This document shows, piece by piece, positions 7,561 to 17,440 of a stretch of 64,000 nucleotides of DNA (positions are counted from its first letter, which is position 1; every line of letters starts with the position of its first letter). The translations under genes and the position numbers were made by a program. This DNA comes from Acetobacteraceae bacterium AT-5844 (GTDB lineage Bacteria; Pseudomonadota; Alphaproteobacteria; Acetobacterales; Acetobacteraceae), in NCBI GenBank assembly GCA_000245075.1, contig JH599961.1, positions 87,798 to 151,797 of the forward strand. The letters are read 5' to 3'. Below the pieces are notes generated by a model. That model made no database searches and was not told the DNA's origin. It saw only the letters and a list, made by a program, of their open reading frames with translations.

Positions 7561-10500
7561 ATGGTAGTGCGTGCGCTCATGGCGCTTGCCATCCTGGCCG
7601 GACTGGGCGTCAGCGCCCTGGCCTGGCGCCTTGCCGAGGGTCCGTTGCACGTTCCCGCGCTGAACCGCCTGGTGGAGCAAGCGCTCGCCCGCAGCGGCAT
7701 GGAACACAATGTCAGGATCGAGGATATCGTCCTGGCATGGGACGGCTTCCGTGGCAGCGGCGGCTCACCGCTGGGCATTCGCGTCTCCGGCGTGCAGGTC
7801 TTCGATGAGGCCGGCGCGCTGCGGCAGGAATTGCCGGATGTCTCGGTCTCGCTCGCCTTCAGCCGCCTGCTGAGGGGTGAGATCGCGCTCCGCGACATCA
7901 CCTTGCGCAACCCACGCATCGTTCTGGAGCGGGCGGAGGATGGCAGCGTGTCCCTTGCCATGGGGCGCATCAGCGGTGCTGAGCCCTCCGGCAATGCAAA
8001 TCGCGATGTCATGGAGGAATTGCTGGGGCCGGACCGTCAATCCGGCCCGCTGAGCGTCTTGCAGCACATCATCATCACCGACGGCACCCTCTCTGTGCTG
8101 GACCGGCAGCTGGGGCTGACCTGGAACTTACGGGATGTTGGCATCCGGCTCCGCCGGGAAGGGCGCGATACCGCCAGCGGAGAGGGCACCGCCTCCCTTC
8201 TGCTGCCGGACCAGGGTGCGCCCGTACCGGTGCGGCTCACGGGCCGCGCTGGCGCCGCGGGGGCGGTGGAAGGGCATTTGTTCCTGCCCTCGCTGGAACC
8301 GGTGCGCATCGCGCGGCTGATGCCGGCGCTCGCCCCGCTCGCGCAGGTGAATGCGCCGGTGTCCCTGGACATTGCCGGGCAATTCAACGGTGCGACGGAT
8401 ACTCCGCCCGCCCTGCGGCTGGGGCTGCAAATGGGTGCCGGCACTGTCAGCCTCCAGCCCGGCCGACAGATGGCTTTCGCGGGCATCACGCTCGACGCCA
8501 GCGGCAGCCCCCAGGCCCTGCGGCTGGACGCGCTGCGCATTACCCTCCCCAGGGCGACGCCGGGCGCCCAAGGAGCCTCGCCGGCCAATCCGGTCATCTC
8601 CGCCACAGGTCAGGCAGCGCTGCGGGACGGCCGGTGGCAGGGCCAGATCGATATCGGGCTGGACCGGCTCGATGCCTCGGAAGTCGAGGCCTATTGGCCG
8701 GAGGAGGCAGCGCGCCATGCCCGGGAGTGGGTTATCCAGAATGTCACGGCCGGCATCTTCAGCGGTGGGCAGTTCTCGCTGAAGGCAGAATCGGCGGAGG
8801 ACCTCTCCGGCTTCCGGATGACGGACCTCACCGGCACGCTGAAGGTGGAGCAGGCCACCATCCACTGGCTGCGCCCCATCCCGCCGCTGGAGAATGTCGC
8901 GGCGACGGCGACCTTCGGCCTGAAGGACATCGTCATTCATGCCGAGTCCGGGCGGCAATCCGGCACCAATATCCAGTCGCCCAGCACCACAGTGCGCTTC
9001 TACGACCTCGATACCGACCAGGAGCAAATGGAGCTGACCACGCGCCTGCGCGGCCCGGTGTCGGATGCCGTGGCGTTGATCCGTCATCCACGCCTGAAGC
9101 TGTTCGAGCGTCGGCCACTGGATCTCACCAATCCCGGCGGGCAGCTCGACGGTACGCTCCGGCTTGCTTTGCCCCTGCTGCGAGATATCCCCAACGAGGC
9201 CATCCGGGTCAGCGCGCAGCTCAAGCTGACGAACCTGCGGCTGGACGACGTGGTGGCTGGCCAGCGGTTGGAGCGGGGCACGGCCGATATGACGGTCGAC
9301 ACCTCCCGCCTGCGCGCCACGGGCAATGCGCAGCTCGGCGGCATTCCCCTGCGGCTCGGCGTGGAGATGGATTTCCGCTCCGGCCCCGCCAGCCAGGTGG
9401 TGGAGCGGATCCAGGCCAATGGCCGCACCGAAATTTCCAACCTTCAGCGCTTCGGGCTGGATCTTGAAGGTCTCGCCGAGGGGCCGGTCGCGGCCGATGT
9501 GACGGTGGAGACGCGCCGCTCAGGTGAAACGCGCGTGGCCCTCCAGGGGGACCTGCAAGCCGCGGAGATGACCTTGACGCCGCTGGCCTGGCGCAAGCCG
9601 CCCGGTCAGCCAGCCTCCGCCCGGGCCGAGCTGCGCGTTGTGGGAGATGCGCTGCGCTCGCTGGAGGATCTCCAGGTGGACGCGCCGGACATGTCCATGC
9701 GCGGCAGCGCCGCCTTCGCCAATGGCAACCGGCTGGACCACCTCACCGTCGCCAGCGCGACCATCGGCCGCAGCCGGTTGAGCGGGACCATCCGGCCCCC
9801 ACGTGGTCCGCAGGGGGCGTGGCAGTTCCAGGTTACCGGCCCCGTGCTGGATCTGGTGCCGGCGCTGGAAGCACCTTCGGCCGAGGATGCGGCCAGCGGC
9901 AGCGCCGCTCGCCCTTCGGCGCCAGACAGCGTTGTGGATGCCACCTTCGAGCGCGTCCTGCTCGGCGAGCAGGGGGTGTTGACCGGAGTGCGGGGCCAGG
10001 TCCGTGCCGATGGCGCCGGGATACTGCGGCAGGCGCGCGTCACGGGCCGCGCCAATGGCACCGCGCCCTTCGATGTGGCGGTCTCTCCCCGCGGTGCCGG
10101 GCGGGATTTGCGCCTGACCTCGGAGGATGCGGGCGCGCTGCTGCTGGCCTTCGGCGTGATGAAGACAGTGAGAGGCGGACGGCTCTCCGTGAATGCCAGT
10201 TGGGCCAACAACAGCCGCTCCGCGCCCTTGTCCGGCACGGCGGAGTTGAACGATTTCTCGGTGGTCGATGCCCCTGGCGTCGGCAAGCTGTTGCAGGCGC
10301 TGACGGTTTATGGGGTGTTCGAGGCGGTGCAGGGGCCGGGCCTGACCTTTTCCAGCATGGTCGCCCCTTTCACGCTGACGCCGAGGACACTGACCTTCCG
10401 GGAAGCGCGAGCTTTCTCCGCATCTCTGGGGCTTACCGTACAGGGACAGATCGACCGGCAACGCAACACGGTGGATGTGAACGGCACCATCGTGCCGGCC

Positions 10501-10722
10501 TATGCGCTGAATACGTTGCTGGGCCGAATTCCCCTCATCGGGCGTCTGTTCAGCCCGGAGCGGGGAGGCGGGCTGTTCGCCGCGACCTATCGCGTGAATG
10601 GCCCGCTGGAAAATCCGAATGTCTCGGTGAACCCGCTATCCATGCTGACACCGGGCTTCCTGCGCAATCTGTTCGGCGGCAGCGGTGCTCCGCCGGCCGA
10701 AGGCAACGAGGCCGCGCGGTAA
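7561..10722 (+). CDS. AsmA/YhdP-like envelope protein (DUF3971 and AsmA C-terminal domains)
   Basis: A large protein of about 1053 residues, with an N-terminal membrane anchor (MVVRALMALAILAGLG) and a long periplasmic beta-rich repeat region. The C-terminal 300 residues (SVNASWANNSRSAPLSGTAE, FSVVDAPGVGKLLQALTVYG) match the AsmA_2/YhdP C-terminal region. Such proteins form long grooved beta-structures bridging inner and outer membrane and are thought to carry phospholipids. The ATG at 7561 follows GGGAGG and puts the hydrophobic segment at the N-terminus; ATGs at 7510, 7519 and 7540 are also in frame. It is transcribed divergently from glnE with almost no intergenic space. Confidence 0.85.
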   Translation: MVVRALMALAILAGLGVSALAWRLAEGPLHVPALNRLVEQALARSGMEHNVRIEDIVLAWDGFRGSGGSPLGIRVSGVQVFDEAGALRQELPDVSVSLAFSRLLRGEIALRDITLRNPRIVLERAEDGSVSLAMGRISGAEPSGNANRDVMEELLGPDRQSGPLSVLQHIIITDGTLSVLDRQLGLTWNLRDVGIRLRREGRDTASGEGTASLLLPDQGAPVPVRLTGRAGAAGAVEGHLFLPSLEPVRIARLMPALAPLAQVNAPVSLDIAGQFNGATDTPPALRLGLQMGAGTVSLQPGRQMAFAGITLDASGSPQALRLDALRITLPRATPGAQGASPANPVISATGQAALRDGRWQGQIDIGLDRLDASEVEAYWPEEAARHAREWVIQNVTAGIFSGGQFSLKAESAEDLSGFRMTDLTGTLKVEQATIHWLRPIPPLENVAATATFGLKDIVIHAESGRQSGTNIQSPSTTVRFYDLDTDQEQMELTTRLRGPVSDAVALIRHPRLKLFERRPLDLTNPGGQLDGTLRLALPLLRDIPNEAIRVSAQLKLTNLRLDDVVAGQRLERGTADMTVDTSRLRATGNAQLGGIPLRLGVEMDFRSGPASQVVERIQANGRTEISNLQRFGLDLEGLAEGPVAADVTVETRRSGETRVALQGDLQAAEMTLTPLAWRKPPGQPASARAELRVVGDALRSLEDLQVDAPDMSMRGSAAFANGNRLDHLTVASATIGRSRLSGTIRPPRGPQGAWQFQVTGPVLDLVPALEAPSAEDAASGSAARPSAPDSVVDATFERVLLGEQGVLTGVRGQVRADGAGILRQARVTGRANGTAPFDVAVSPRGAGRDLRLTSEDAGALLLAFGVMKTVRGGRLSVNASWANNSRSAPLSGTAELNDFSVVDAPGVGKLLQALTVYGVFEAVQGPGLTFSSMVAPFTLTPRTLTFREARAFSASLGLTVQGQIDRQRNTVDVNGTIVPAYALNTLLGRIPLIGRLFSPERGGGLFAATYRVNGPLENPNVSVNPLSMLTPGFLRNLFGGSGAPPAEGNEAAR

Positions 10723-10747
10723 CCCACGCGGCCTCTCGCCGAGAGCT

Positions 10748-11974
10748 TCAGCCCGCCAGCCGCACCAGCACGTGGCGCTTCTTGCCGGCGGAAAGCTTGG
10801 CGGCACCGTCACGCAGATCGGCCTCGCTCACCACCGCCGCCTCGTCACTGACGGCCTCGTCGTTCAGGCGCAGGCCGTTGCCGCGCACCAGCCGGCGCGC
10901 CTCGCCCTTGCTGGCGGCAAAGCCCGCCTGCACGGCCAGGTCGATCACAGCGGCCGGCAACGCCGCTTCGATGGAGGGCAGGGTCTCGGCCGCCTGGCCT
11001 TCCTCGAAGGCGCGACGGGCGGTCTCGGCAGCGGCCTCGGCTGCTTCCCGGCCGTGCAGCATCGCCGTGGCCTCGGTGGCCAGGATCTTCTTGGCCTCGT
11101 TGATCTCGGCGCCACCCAGCGCACCCAGGCGCCTCACCTCATCCATCGGCATCTCGGTGAACAATGCCAGGAAGCGGCCCACATCCGCATCCTCGGTGTT
11201 CCGCCAGAACTGCCAGTAGTCGTAGGGCGAGAGGCGGTCCGGGTTCAGCCACACCGCGCCACCGGCCGTCTTGCCCATCTTGGTGCCGGAGGCCGTGGTC
11301 AGCAGTGGCGTGGTCAGGCCAAACACCTCGGCGCTGTCGATGCGCCGGTTCAGCTCCACGCCCATGATGATGTTGCCCCACTGGTCGGAGCCACCCATCT
11401 GCAGCCCAACGCCATGGCGGCGCTGCAACTCCAGGAAGTCGTAGGACTGCAGCAGCATGTAGTTGAACTCGAGGAAGCTGAGCGGCTGCTCGCGGTCCAG
11501 GCGCAGGCGCACGCTGTCCATCGTCAGCATGCGGTTGACGCTGAAGTGGCGGCCGACATCCCGCAGGAACGGGATGTACATCAGCTTGTCCAGCCAATCC
11601 GCGTTATCGACCATGATCGCGTCGGACTTGCCCTCACCGAAGGTGAGGAAGGAGGCAAAGGTCTTGCGGATGCCGGCCTTATTGAACTCGATCTGCTCGT
11701 CCGAGAGCAGGGGGCGGGCATCGTCCCGGAAGGAGGGATCGCCGATGCGGGTGGTGCCGCCGCCCAGCAGGGCCACGGGCTTGTGCCCCGTCTTCTGCAG
11801 CATCCGCAGCATCATGATGGAGAGCAGGTGCCCGACATGCAGGCTGTCCGCCGTGCAGTCGAAGCCCACATAGGCGGGCAGCGGTCCCTGCTTCATCCGG
11901 GCCGCCATCGCCGCCTCGTCCGTCACCTGGTGGATGTAGCCGCGCTCGCGCGCGACGTGCAGGAACTCGTCCAT
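10748..11974 (-). CDS. tyrS: Tyrosyl-tRNA synthetase
   Basis: This 408-residue class I synthetase charges tRNA-Tyr. The HIGH motif is HVGH (residues 46-49) after the tyrosine-pocket segment [23 protein letters not shown] is the family signature for amino-acid recognition, and KMGKT stands in for KMSKS. A C-terminal S4 RNA-binding domain occupies about residues 340-405. Length and domain order are standard. It is divergent from anmK with 69 bases between the two starts, so both promoters must lie in or near that gap. Confidence 0.97.
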   Translation of the reverse strand: MDEFLHVARERGYIHQVTDEAAMAARMKQGPLPAYVGFDCTADSLHVGHLLSIMMLRMLQKTGHKPVALLGGGTTRIGDPSFRDDARPLLSDEQIEFNKAGIRKTFASFLTFGEGKSDAIMVDNADWLDKLMYIPFLRDVGRHFSVNRMLTMDSVRLRLDREQPLSFLEFNYMLLQSYDFLELQRRHGVGLQMGGSDQWGNIIMGVELNRRIDSAEVFGLTTPLLTTASGTKMGKTAGGAVWLNPDRLSPYDYWQFWRNTEDADVGRFLALFTEMPMDEVRRLGALGGAEINEAKKILATEATAMLHGREAAEAAAETARRAFEEGQAAETLPSIEAALPAAVIDLAVQAGFAASKGEARRLVRGNGLRLNDEAVSDEAAVVSEADLRDGAAKLSAGKKRHVLVRLAG

Positions 11975-12043
11975 CGCTGCCTAGACCCATTCTTTTCGCC
12001 GGTGGGACTTCCACCGGGCACGCGGCCCTAGCACAGTGTGGGC

Positions 12044-13153
12044 ATGCTGCGAACCATCGGGCTGATGAGCGGCACCTCGCTGGATGGCGTGGATGCCGCA
12101 TGGGTGGAGACGGATGGCGAGAGGATCGGGCGGCTCGGCCCCAGCCTGACCCTGCCTTATGAGCCGTCCCTGAGGCGCGACCTGCGCCGTTTACTGGACA
12201 TGGCCGGCGATGTGGCGCCGGACGATCCCTTCCTGCTGGAATGCGAGGCGCGCATCACGGAGCGCCATGCGGAGGCGGTGATGAAGCTGGGGCTGGAGGC
12301 CGACCTGATCGGCTTCCACGGCCAGACCATCCTGCACCGGCCACGCGCCGGGGAGCCAGGAAAGGGGCGTACCTGGCAGATCGGGGATGCCGCCGCCCTG
12401 GCCCGGCTGACGGGCATTGCCGTCGCGCACGACTTCCGCACGGCGGATGTGGCTGCGGGCGGGCAGGGCGCCCCGCTGGTGCCGGTGTTCCACGCCGTGC
12501 TGGCGGCGGAGCTGCCGAAGCCGCTCGCCATTCTGAATCTCGGCGGTGTCGGCAATGTCACCTGGATCGGCGAGGATGGCCGGCTCATCGCCTTCGACAC
12601 AGGCCCCGCGAACGGGCCGCTGGATGACTGGGCTCGCCGTTCCACAGGCGAGGATTATGACCGGGATGGCCGTCTGGCGCTGTCCGGCCTGCCGGATGGG
12701 GCGGTGCTGGGGCGTATGCTGGCTCACCCCTATCTGGCCGCGCCGCCGCCGAAATCGCTCGACCGGCTGGATTTCGACCGTGCGCTGAAGGAGGCGGGCG
12801 CCGGCGAGCTACCCCCCGCGGATGGCGCCGCGACCCTGGCTGCCTTCTGTGCCTGTGCCGTGGCCGCCGCCGGCCGTCACTTTCCGGCGCCGCCGAAGCA
12901 GTGGCTGGTGGCAGGGGGAGGGCGCCGTAACCCTGCGCTGATGCGCGCCTTGGGCAGTGCCTTGTCGGAACCCGTGCGCCCCGTGGAGGTCGTGGGGTGG
13001 GATGGCGATGCGCTGGAGGCCCAGGCCTTCGGCGTGCTGGCGGCACGGGTGTGGCACGCGCTGCCACTGACTTTCCCGGGCACGACGGGAGCCCCTCAGC
13101 CGCTCAGAGGTGGGCAACTGACGGGCGCGAACCGGCCTCTCATCCCCGCCTGA
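12044..13153 (+). CDS. anmK: Anhydro-N-acetylmuramic acid kinase
   Basis: The 369-residue enzyme hydrolyses and phosphorylates 1,6-anhydro-MurNAc to MurNAc-6-phosphate in cytoplasmic peptidoglycan recycling. The N-terminus IGLMSGTSLDGVDAAW is the family hallmark. NLGGVGNVTWIG and AFDTGPANGPLDDWAR form the ASKHA-fold nucleotide and substrate site, and VAGGGRRNPALM lies in the C-terminal lobe. The ATG at 12044 is preferred over an in-frame GTG at 12038. It is transcribed away from tyrS and ends just before the terminator of the convergent hydrolase gene. Confidence 0.95.
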   Translation: MLRTIGLMSGTSLDGVDAAWVETDGERIGRLGPSLTLPYEPSLRRDLRRLLDMAGDVAPDDPFLLECEARITERHAEAVMKLGLEADLIGFHGQTILHRPRAGEPGKGRTWQIGDAAALARLTGIAVAHDFRTADVAAGGQGAPLVPVFHAVLAAELPKPLAILNLGGVGNVTWIGEDGRLIAFDTGPANGPLDDWARRSTGEDYDRDGRLALSGLPDGAVLGRMLAHPYLAAPPPKSLDRLDFDRALKEAGAGELPPADGAATLAAFCACAVAAAGRHFPAPPKQWLVAGGGRRNPALMRALGSALSEPVRPVEVVGWDGDALEAQAFGVLAARVWHALPLTFPGTTGAPQPLRGGQLTGANRPLIPA

Positions 13154-13165
13154 GAGGCAAGACAC

Positions 13166-13197
13166 AAAAAAAACCGGGTGGCTCGCGCCACCCGGTT
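13166..13197 (-). terminator. Rho-independent terminator of the alpha/beta hydrolase gene
   Basis: A 10-base-pair stem, AACCGGGTGG/CCACCCGGTT with a 6-base loop, is followed on the reverse strand by a run of T residues (the A-run at 13166-13173). The strong A-run side marks it as the terminator of the reverse-strand gene ending at 13223, although it may also stop anmK transcripts. Confidence 0.85.
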
Positions 13198-13222
13198 CAC
13201 TCTTCGAAACCGTCGCCGAAAA

Positions 13223-13891
13223 TCAGTCGGCCGCCATGGCCATCCGGGCGCGGTTCAGCATGGTCTGGACATGGTCCTCCGCCGCATCGGCGACCTTCTC
13301 GGTCTGGTCCGGCGTGAAGACATGCCCCGCACCCTCCAGCACGCGGTAGTCGATGGCGATGCCACGCTGGGTGTTCAGCTTGTCCACCAGCTTGCGCACG
13401 GAGGGCTCCGGCACCAGCTCGTCATCCGCCCCGTGCATGATCAGCCCGGAGCAGGGGCAGGGCGCCAGGAAGCCGAAGTCGTAGTGGCTCGCAGGCGCCG
13501 CGATGGAGACGAAGCCACCCATTTCCGGCCGCCGCATCAACAGCTGCATGCCGACATAGGCGCCGAAGGAATAGCCCGCGACCCACAGCATGGAAGCGTT
13601 GGGATTCACGGCCTGCATGAAGTCCAGCGCCGCGGCGGCATCCGAAATCTCACCGATGCCGCCATCATAGCGGCCCTGGCTGCGCCCCACGCCACGGAAG
13701 TTAAAGCGCAGAACGGAGAAACCCATGTCCTGGAAACGGGAATACAGCGCGTGCACCACGCGGTTGTTCATCGTGCCGCCGTGCAGCGGGTGCGGATGAA
13801 GAACCAGGGCAACCGGAGCGTTGGGCTGCTTCGAGTGGTGGTAACGACCCTCAAGCCGGCCGTCAGGCCCGGCGAACATTACTTCAGGCAT
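13223..13891 (-). CDS. Alpha/beta hydrolase (COG2945 type)
   Basis: A 222-residue serine hydrolase of the dienelactone-hydrolase-like superfamily. The nucleophile elbow is GYSFGAY (G-x-S-x-G), the oxyanion region is LVLHPHPLHGGTMNN, and the late histidine is in GAGHVFT. Substrate is unknown; COG2945 members are generally uncharacterised cytoplasmic esterases. The ATG at 13891 follows AAGGGGA, which makes it the best start. A reading frame extending 52 codons upstream has no ribosome site at its start and an unusual composition, so it is not included. Confidence 0.85.
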   Translation of the reverse strand: MPEVMFAGPDGRLEGRYHHSKQPNAPVALVLHPHPLHGGTMNNRVVHALYSRFQDMGFSVLRFNFRGVGRSQGRYDGGIGEISDAAAALDFMQAVNPNASMLWVAGYSFGAYVGMQLLMRRPEMGGFVSIAAPASHYDFGFLAPCPCSGLIMHGADDELVPEPSVRKLVDKLNTQRGIAIDYRVLEGAGHVFTPDQTEKVADAAEDHVQTMLNRARMAMAAD

Positions 13892-14038
13892 CGTCCCCTT
13901 GCATCCAGTGGTGGGCGCGGCAGCGCCCGTTTGGGAAGCCGTGCGCCCGGGGCGTGTCATGCGTCCCATCAGCGTCACCTGGACCATCTCTGCGTCACGG
14001 TCAGCCATCGGGCCAGCACGGCATGCGGGCCGAATGGT

Positions 14039-14053
14039 TGACTGCATCAGTCA
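14039..14053. promoter_or_regulatory. Palindrome in the region upstream of the IscR-like operon
   Basis: The 388 bases between the hydrolase start and the Rrf2 gene hold no gene. Within them TGACT-N5-AGTCA is a small perfect inverted repeat overlapping a TTGACT that could be a -35 element; no good -10 sequence follows at the right distance. The stretch presumably contains the promoter and autoregulatory sites of the sulfur operon, but a classical IscR box could not be assigned by eye. Confidence 0.25.
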
Positions 14054-14279
14054 GGATCAATAGCGTCCCCCGAAACGGCGGAGATCGCCGGGAGCTGCTC
14101 CTGAAATGGCCTTGGCGCCCGGGGACAGGCTTCCTCCTCCCCCGGGCCGGCCCAATATAGGCATGCAGCAATCGAATTCATAACAGATTCATGGCCTCGC
14201 CGGTGCCTGAGACGGCGAAACCCTTCGTGACCGGGGCGCTACCCCCGAGACCTGTCGCTATGAGGAAGAAATATCAGCC

Positions 14280-14804
14280 ATGCGGCTGTCTACACGTGGT
14301 CGATACGCGGTCATGGCCCTGGTCGAGCTGGCGGCCCGAACGGATCCGTCCTGCCGGTTGAATGACAGCCATGCGTGTAACGCAGAGGTTCATGCTGACT
14401 CGCTCGATGGACGTCCGGTAAGCCTGACCGAGATCGCCACGGCGCAGATGCTCTCGGTCGCTTATCTGGAGCAGATCTTCGCAAAGCTCCGGCGCGCCGG
14501 GCTGGTGGAGTCGGCGCGGGGCCCGGGTGGCGGGTATCGCCTGGCGAGACCTGCGCAATATATCCCAATCGGCGCCATCATCGATGCGGTGGATGAACCC
14601 ATCACGGCCACACGCTGCGAGAACGTGACGCCCGGCTGCCTCGCCGGGCAGAAATGCCCGACCCACGATCTGTGGTTCGAGCTGGGAGAGCAGATCCGGC
14701 TCTTCCTGCTGCATATGTCGCTGGCGGATGTGCTGACCGGGCGCGTGCTGGGCCGCGCGATCCCGCCGGCCCCGGCCAACAGCCACCAGGATGATGTCTC
14801 ATGA
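14280..14804 (+). CDS. Rrf2-family Fe-S-sensing regulator (IscR-like)
   Basis: This 174-residue winged-helix regulator begins with the Rrf2 signature MRLSTRGRYAVMALVELA. The recognition region is TEIATAQMLSVAYLEQIFAK, followed by GPGGGYRLAR. Cluster ligands are visible as C113, C120 and C126, with H129 in the IscR-like position (KCPTHDLW), so it probably senses Fe-S status and represses its own operon. It is longer than E. coli IscR because about 22 extra residues (about 23-45, including two more cysteines) sit between the first helix and the recognition helices. The first C-C spacing is one residue longer than in E. coli. Its stop overlaps the start of the first cysteine desulfurase. Confidence 0.9.
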   Translation: MRLSTRGRYAVMALVELAARTDPSCRLNDSHACNAEVHADSLDGRPVSLTEIATAQMLSVAYLEQIFAKLRRAGLVESARGPGGGYRLARPAQYIPIGAIIDAVDEPITATRCENVTPGCLAGQKCPTHDLWFELGEQIRLFLLHMSLADVLTGRVLGRAIPPAPANSHQDDVS

Positions 14805-15895
14805 GCGCCCTCTATCTCGACGCCAACGCTTCCGAGCCGCTGCGGCCGGAAGCCCGGAGGGCGATGCTTGCGGCGCTGGACCTGCCTGGGAACCCGTCCT
14901 CCATCCATGGCGATGGCCGCGCCGCCCGCAAGCTGCTGGAGCATGCCCGCACCCAGGTGGCGGCCCGCTTCGGCTGCCGGCCGCGTGACGTGGTGTTCAC
15001 CTCCGGCGCCACGGAGGCCAACGCCATGGCGCTGCACGGGTTCGGGCTGGGGCAGGGGCGCCGCATCCTGGCGGGCGCCACGGAGCATCCTGCGGTGCTG
15101 AAGGCCACGCCGGGCATCGATACTGTTCCGGTGCATCCGAATGGGCAGATCGACCTCGGAGCACTGGAGGCGGCGCTGGAAAGTGGTCCGCCCGCCCTCG
15201 TCTGCGTCATGGCGGCGAATAACGAGACCGGCGTCCTTCATCCGTTGGAGGATGTGATGCTGCTGTGTCAGCGTCATGGCGCCTTGCTCCATGTGGATGC
15301 GGTGCAGGCTGCCGGACGTGTGCCGGTCTCCCTGGCAGCGCTGGGCGCCGATTCCATGGCGCTCTCCGCGCATAAGATGGGCGGCCCCAAGGGCGCCGGC
15401 GCGTTGCTGCTGCGCCCCGGCCTGGACCTCTCTGCTCTCCTGCCGGGTGGAGGGCAGGAGCGGGGGCGCCGTGGCGGTACGGAAGCCCTGCCGGCCATTG
15501 CGGGCTTCGGCGCCGCGGCGGAGGCGGCCGAGCCGGAGGCGTGCGCGCGACTCGGTACTATCCGCGATGCCATTGAAGCCGGGGCGGGAGTGACAGTGCT
15601 GGGCGCCGGTGCACCGCGCGTGCCCAACACCACCAACCTGCTTCTGCCGGGTGCTCCCGCCGAAACCCAGGTCATCGCGCTGGATCTCGCGGGCGTGCGG
15701 GTTTCGGCCGGTTCGGCCTGCTCCTCGGGCAAGGTCGCGGCCAGCCATGTGCTGCTGGCCATGGGGGTTTCTCCTACCGACGCTGCCTCTGCCATTCGCG
15801 TCTCGTTGCCCTGGAATGCGCCGGAGGATACGGCAGAGCGCTTCCTGGCGGCCTATGCTGCGTTGCGGGCTCGCCTGGCCCGCCACGCCGCCTGA
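14801..15895 (+). CDS. Cysteine desulfurase, NifS/IscS class (first copy)
   Basis: The 364-residue PLP enzyme converts cysteine to alanine, leaving a persulfide on its own cysteine for Fe-S cluster or thio-tRNA synthesis. The N-terminus LYLDANASEPLRPEAR is a variant of the usual YLDNNATTP. The PLP lysine is in SAHKMGGPKGAG, and the mobile catalytic cysteine is in SAGSACSSGKV. It is somewhat shorter and more divergent than its neighbour. ATGA overlap with the regulator gene indicates coupled translation. It is the first of two adjacent desulfurases, and specialisation between them is likely but not shown by sequence. Confidence 0.93.
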   Translation: MSALYLDANASEPLRPEARRAMLAALDLPGNPSSIHGDGRAARKLLEHARTQVAARFGCRPRDVVFTSGATEANAMALHGFGLGQGRRILAGATEHPAVLKATPGIDTVPVHPNGQIDLGALEAALESGPPALVCVMAANNETGVLHPLEDVMLLCQRHGALLHVDAVQAAGRVPVSLAALGADSMALSAHKMGGPKGAGALLLRPGLDLSALLPGGGQERGRRGGTEALPAIAGFGAAAEAAEPEACARLGTIRDAIEAGAGVTVLGAGAPRVPNTTNLLLPGAPAETQVIALDLAGVRVSAGSACSSGKVAASHVLLAMGVSPTDAASAIRVSLPWNAPEDTAERFLAAYAALRARLARHAA

Positions 15896-15914
15896 TATAA
15901 GGGACGCCGCGCCC

Positions 15915-17102
15915 ATGCTGGCCAACCGCCCCGTCTATCTCGACAATCACGCGACCACGCCGCTGGACCCGCGCGTCCTGGCCGCGATGCGCCCGTGGTG
16001 GGAAGAGAACTTTGCCAATCCCCACAGCGTCGAGCACGTGCTGGGCCGCGCTGCCGAGGCGGCGGTGGAAGAGGCGCGGGCGCATGTGGCCGCGCTGGTT
16101 GGTGCCGAGGCGCGGGAGATTGTCTTCACCTCCGGCGCCACCGAGTCCAACAACCTGGCAATCAAGGGCGCTGCCCGCTTCGCTGCTGCCCAGGGCGATG
16201 CCCGCCGCCGTATCGTTACCGTCGCGACTGAGCACAAATGTGTGCTGGAAAGCGTGAAGGACCTTGCGGCTGAAGGGTTCGAGCCGGTCATCCTCCCGGT
16301 AGGACCCGATGGAATGTTGGAGCCCGAGACGCTACGCGCGGCGCTCGCGGAGCCGACCTTGCTGGTCTCCGTCATGGCGGTGAACAATGAGATTGGGGTC
16401 GTGCAGGACCTCGCCGCCCTGGCGGCCCTCACCAAGGAAGCTGGCGCACTCTTCCATACGGATGCCGCCCAGGGCGCCGGCCGCGTGGCGCTCGATGTGC
16501 GCGCGCTTCCAGCCGATCTCATTTCCGTTTCCGGCCACAAGATCTACGGGCCGAAGGGCATCGGCGCGCTCTATGTCCGCCGCCGCCCGCGCGTCCGTCT
16601 GGCGCCGCTCTTCTCCGGCGGCGGACAGGAAAGGGGGCTCCGCTCCGGTACCCTGCCTGCACCGCTCCTGGTCGGACTCGGAGAAGCCGCCCGGTTGGCC
16701 ACCGCCGAGCGGGAGACGGATGCCGCCCGCATCGCCGGGTTGCGGGATCGCCTATGGGCCATGCTCGGCGCCGAGGTGCCCGGTGTGGCGCTGAATGCAC
16801 CTGCCGCGCCGCGCGTGCCCGGTAATTTGAACATCGCCTTTCCGGGCGGCGCCTCCGCCCTCGCCATCATGAATGCGGCCGCGGAGGAGCTGTGCGTCTC
16901 CACCGGCTCCGCCTGTTCTTCCGCCGAGGTGGAGCCTTCTTACGTCCTGCGCGCTATCGGCGTGCCGGACAGCCTTGCGAGGTCGTGCTTGCGGATCGGC
17001 ATCGGACGCTTTACCTCGCCCGCCGATGTGGAGCTTGCCGCGGCCGCCCTGGGCCGCGCGTGGCGCCAGGCCCTTTCCGAAACCAGAGACGCGGCGGAGT
17101 AG
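15915..17102 (+). CDS. Cysteine desulfurase, IscS class (second copy)
   Basis: This 395-residue group I cysteine desulfurase starts [15 protein letters not shown], closer to canonical IscS than the upstream copy. [15 protein letters not shown] contacts PLP, the Schiff-base lysine is in [10 protein letters not shown], and the catalytic cysteine is in [15 protein letters not shown]. It begins 19 bases after the first desulfurase and is followed 10 bases later by the ferredoxin. This is the more likely sulfur donor for both Fe-S assembly and MnmA, encoded three genes downstream. No IscU or SufB scaffold gene lies in this operon. Confidence 0.94.
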   Translation: MLANRPVYLDNHATTPLDPRVLAAMRPWWEENFANPHSVEHVLGRAAEAAVEEARAHVAALVGAEAREIVFTSGATESNNLAIKGAARFAAAQGDARRRIVTVATEHKCVLESVKDLAAEGFEPVILPVGPDGMLEPETLRAALAEPTLLVSVMAVNNEIGVVQDLAALAALTKEAGALFHTDAAQGAGRVALDVRALPADLISVSGHKIYGPKGIGALYVRRRPRVRLAPLFSGGGQERGLRSGTLPAPLLVGLGEAARLATAERETDAARIAGLRDRLWAMLGAEVPGVALNAPAAPRVPGNLNIAFPGGASALAIMNAAAEELCVSTGSACSSAEVEPSYVLRAIGVPDSLARSCLRIGIGRFTSPADVELAAAALGRAWRQALSETRDAAE

Positions 17103-17112
17103 AGAGACGGCG

Positions 17113-17439
17113 ATGCCGAAGATGACGTTTATCGAGCGCGACGGAACCCGGCGCGAAGTGGAGGCCCCGCTGGGCCTCTCCGTGCTGGAAATCGCGCACC
17201 GCCACGACATCGATATCGAGGGCGCCTGCGAGGGCAGCCTGGCCTGCTCCACCTGCCACGTCATTGTCGACGCCTCCTGGTTCAGCAAGCTGGAGGAGCC
17301 GACGGAGGACGAGGAAGACATGCTCGACCTTGCCTTCGACCTGCAGGAGACCTCCCGCCTTGGCTGCCAGCTCATCATGAGCGAGGAGCTGGATGGCCTG
17401 GTGGTGAAGCTGCCCGCCGGTACCCGGAACGCCAGCTGA
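17113..17439 (+). CDS. fdx: Adrenodoxin-type 2Fe-2S ferredoxin (Fdx)
   Basis: A 108-residue ferredoxin with the ligands [10 protein letters not shown] plus a later cysteine in SRLGCQLIM, the C-x5-C-x2-C...C arrangement of ISC-type ferredoxins. The acidic segment [18 protein letters not shown] is the partner-docking helix that contacts cysteine desulfurase and ferredoxin reductase in the ISC system. Position directly after the IscS-like gene supports a role as electron donor for cluster assembly. The ATG at 17113 is used; longer readings run back into the desulfurase gene. Confidence 0.93.
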   Translation: MPKMTFIERDGTRREVEAPLGLSVLEIAHRHDIDIEGACEGSLACSTCHVIVDASWFSKLEEPTEDEEDMLDLAFDLQETSRLGCQLIMSEELDGLVVKLPAGTRNAS

Positions 17440-17440
17440 C

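Noticed and set aside
13892..14047. N-terminal extension of the alpha/beta hydrolase by 52 codons
   Set aside because: The ATG at 13891 has a good ribosome site and the protein there starts in line with the family; the extension has unusual composition.
17103..17440. Possible TPP riboswitch for the TenA-like gene
   Set aside because: The gene starts one base after the ferredoxin stop, leaving no leader; the upstream sequence is coding.
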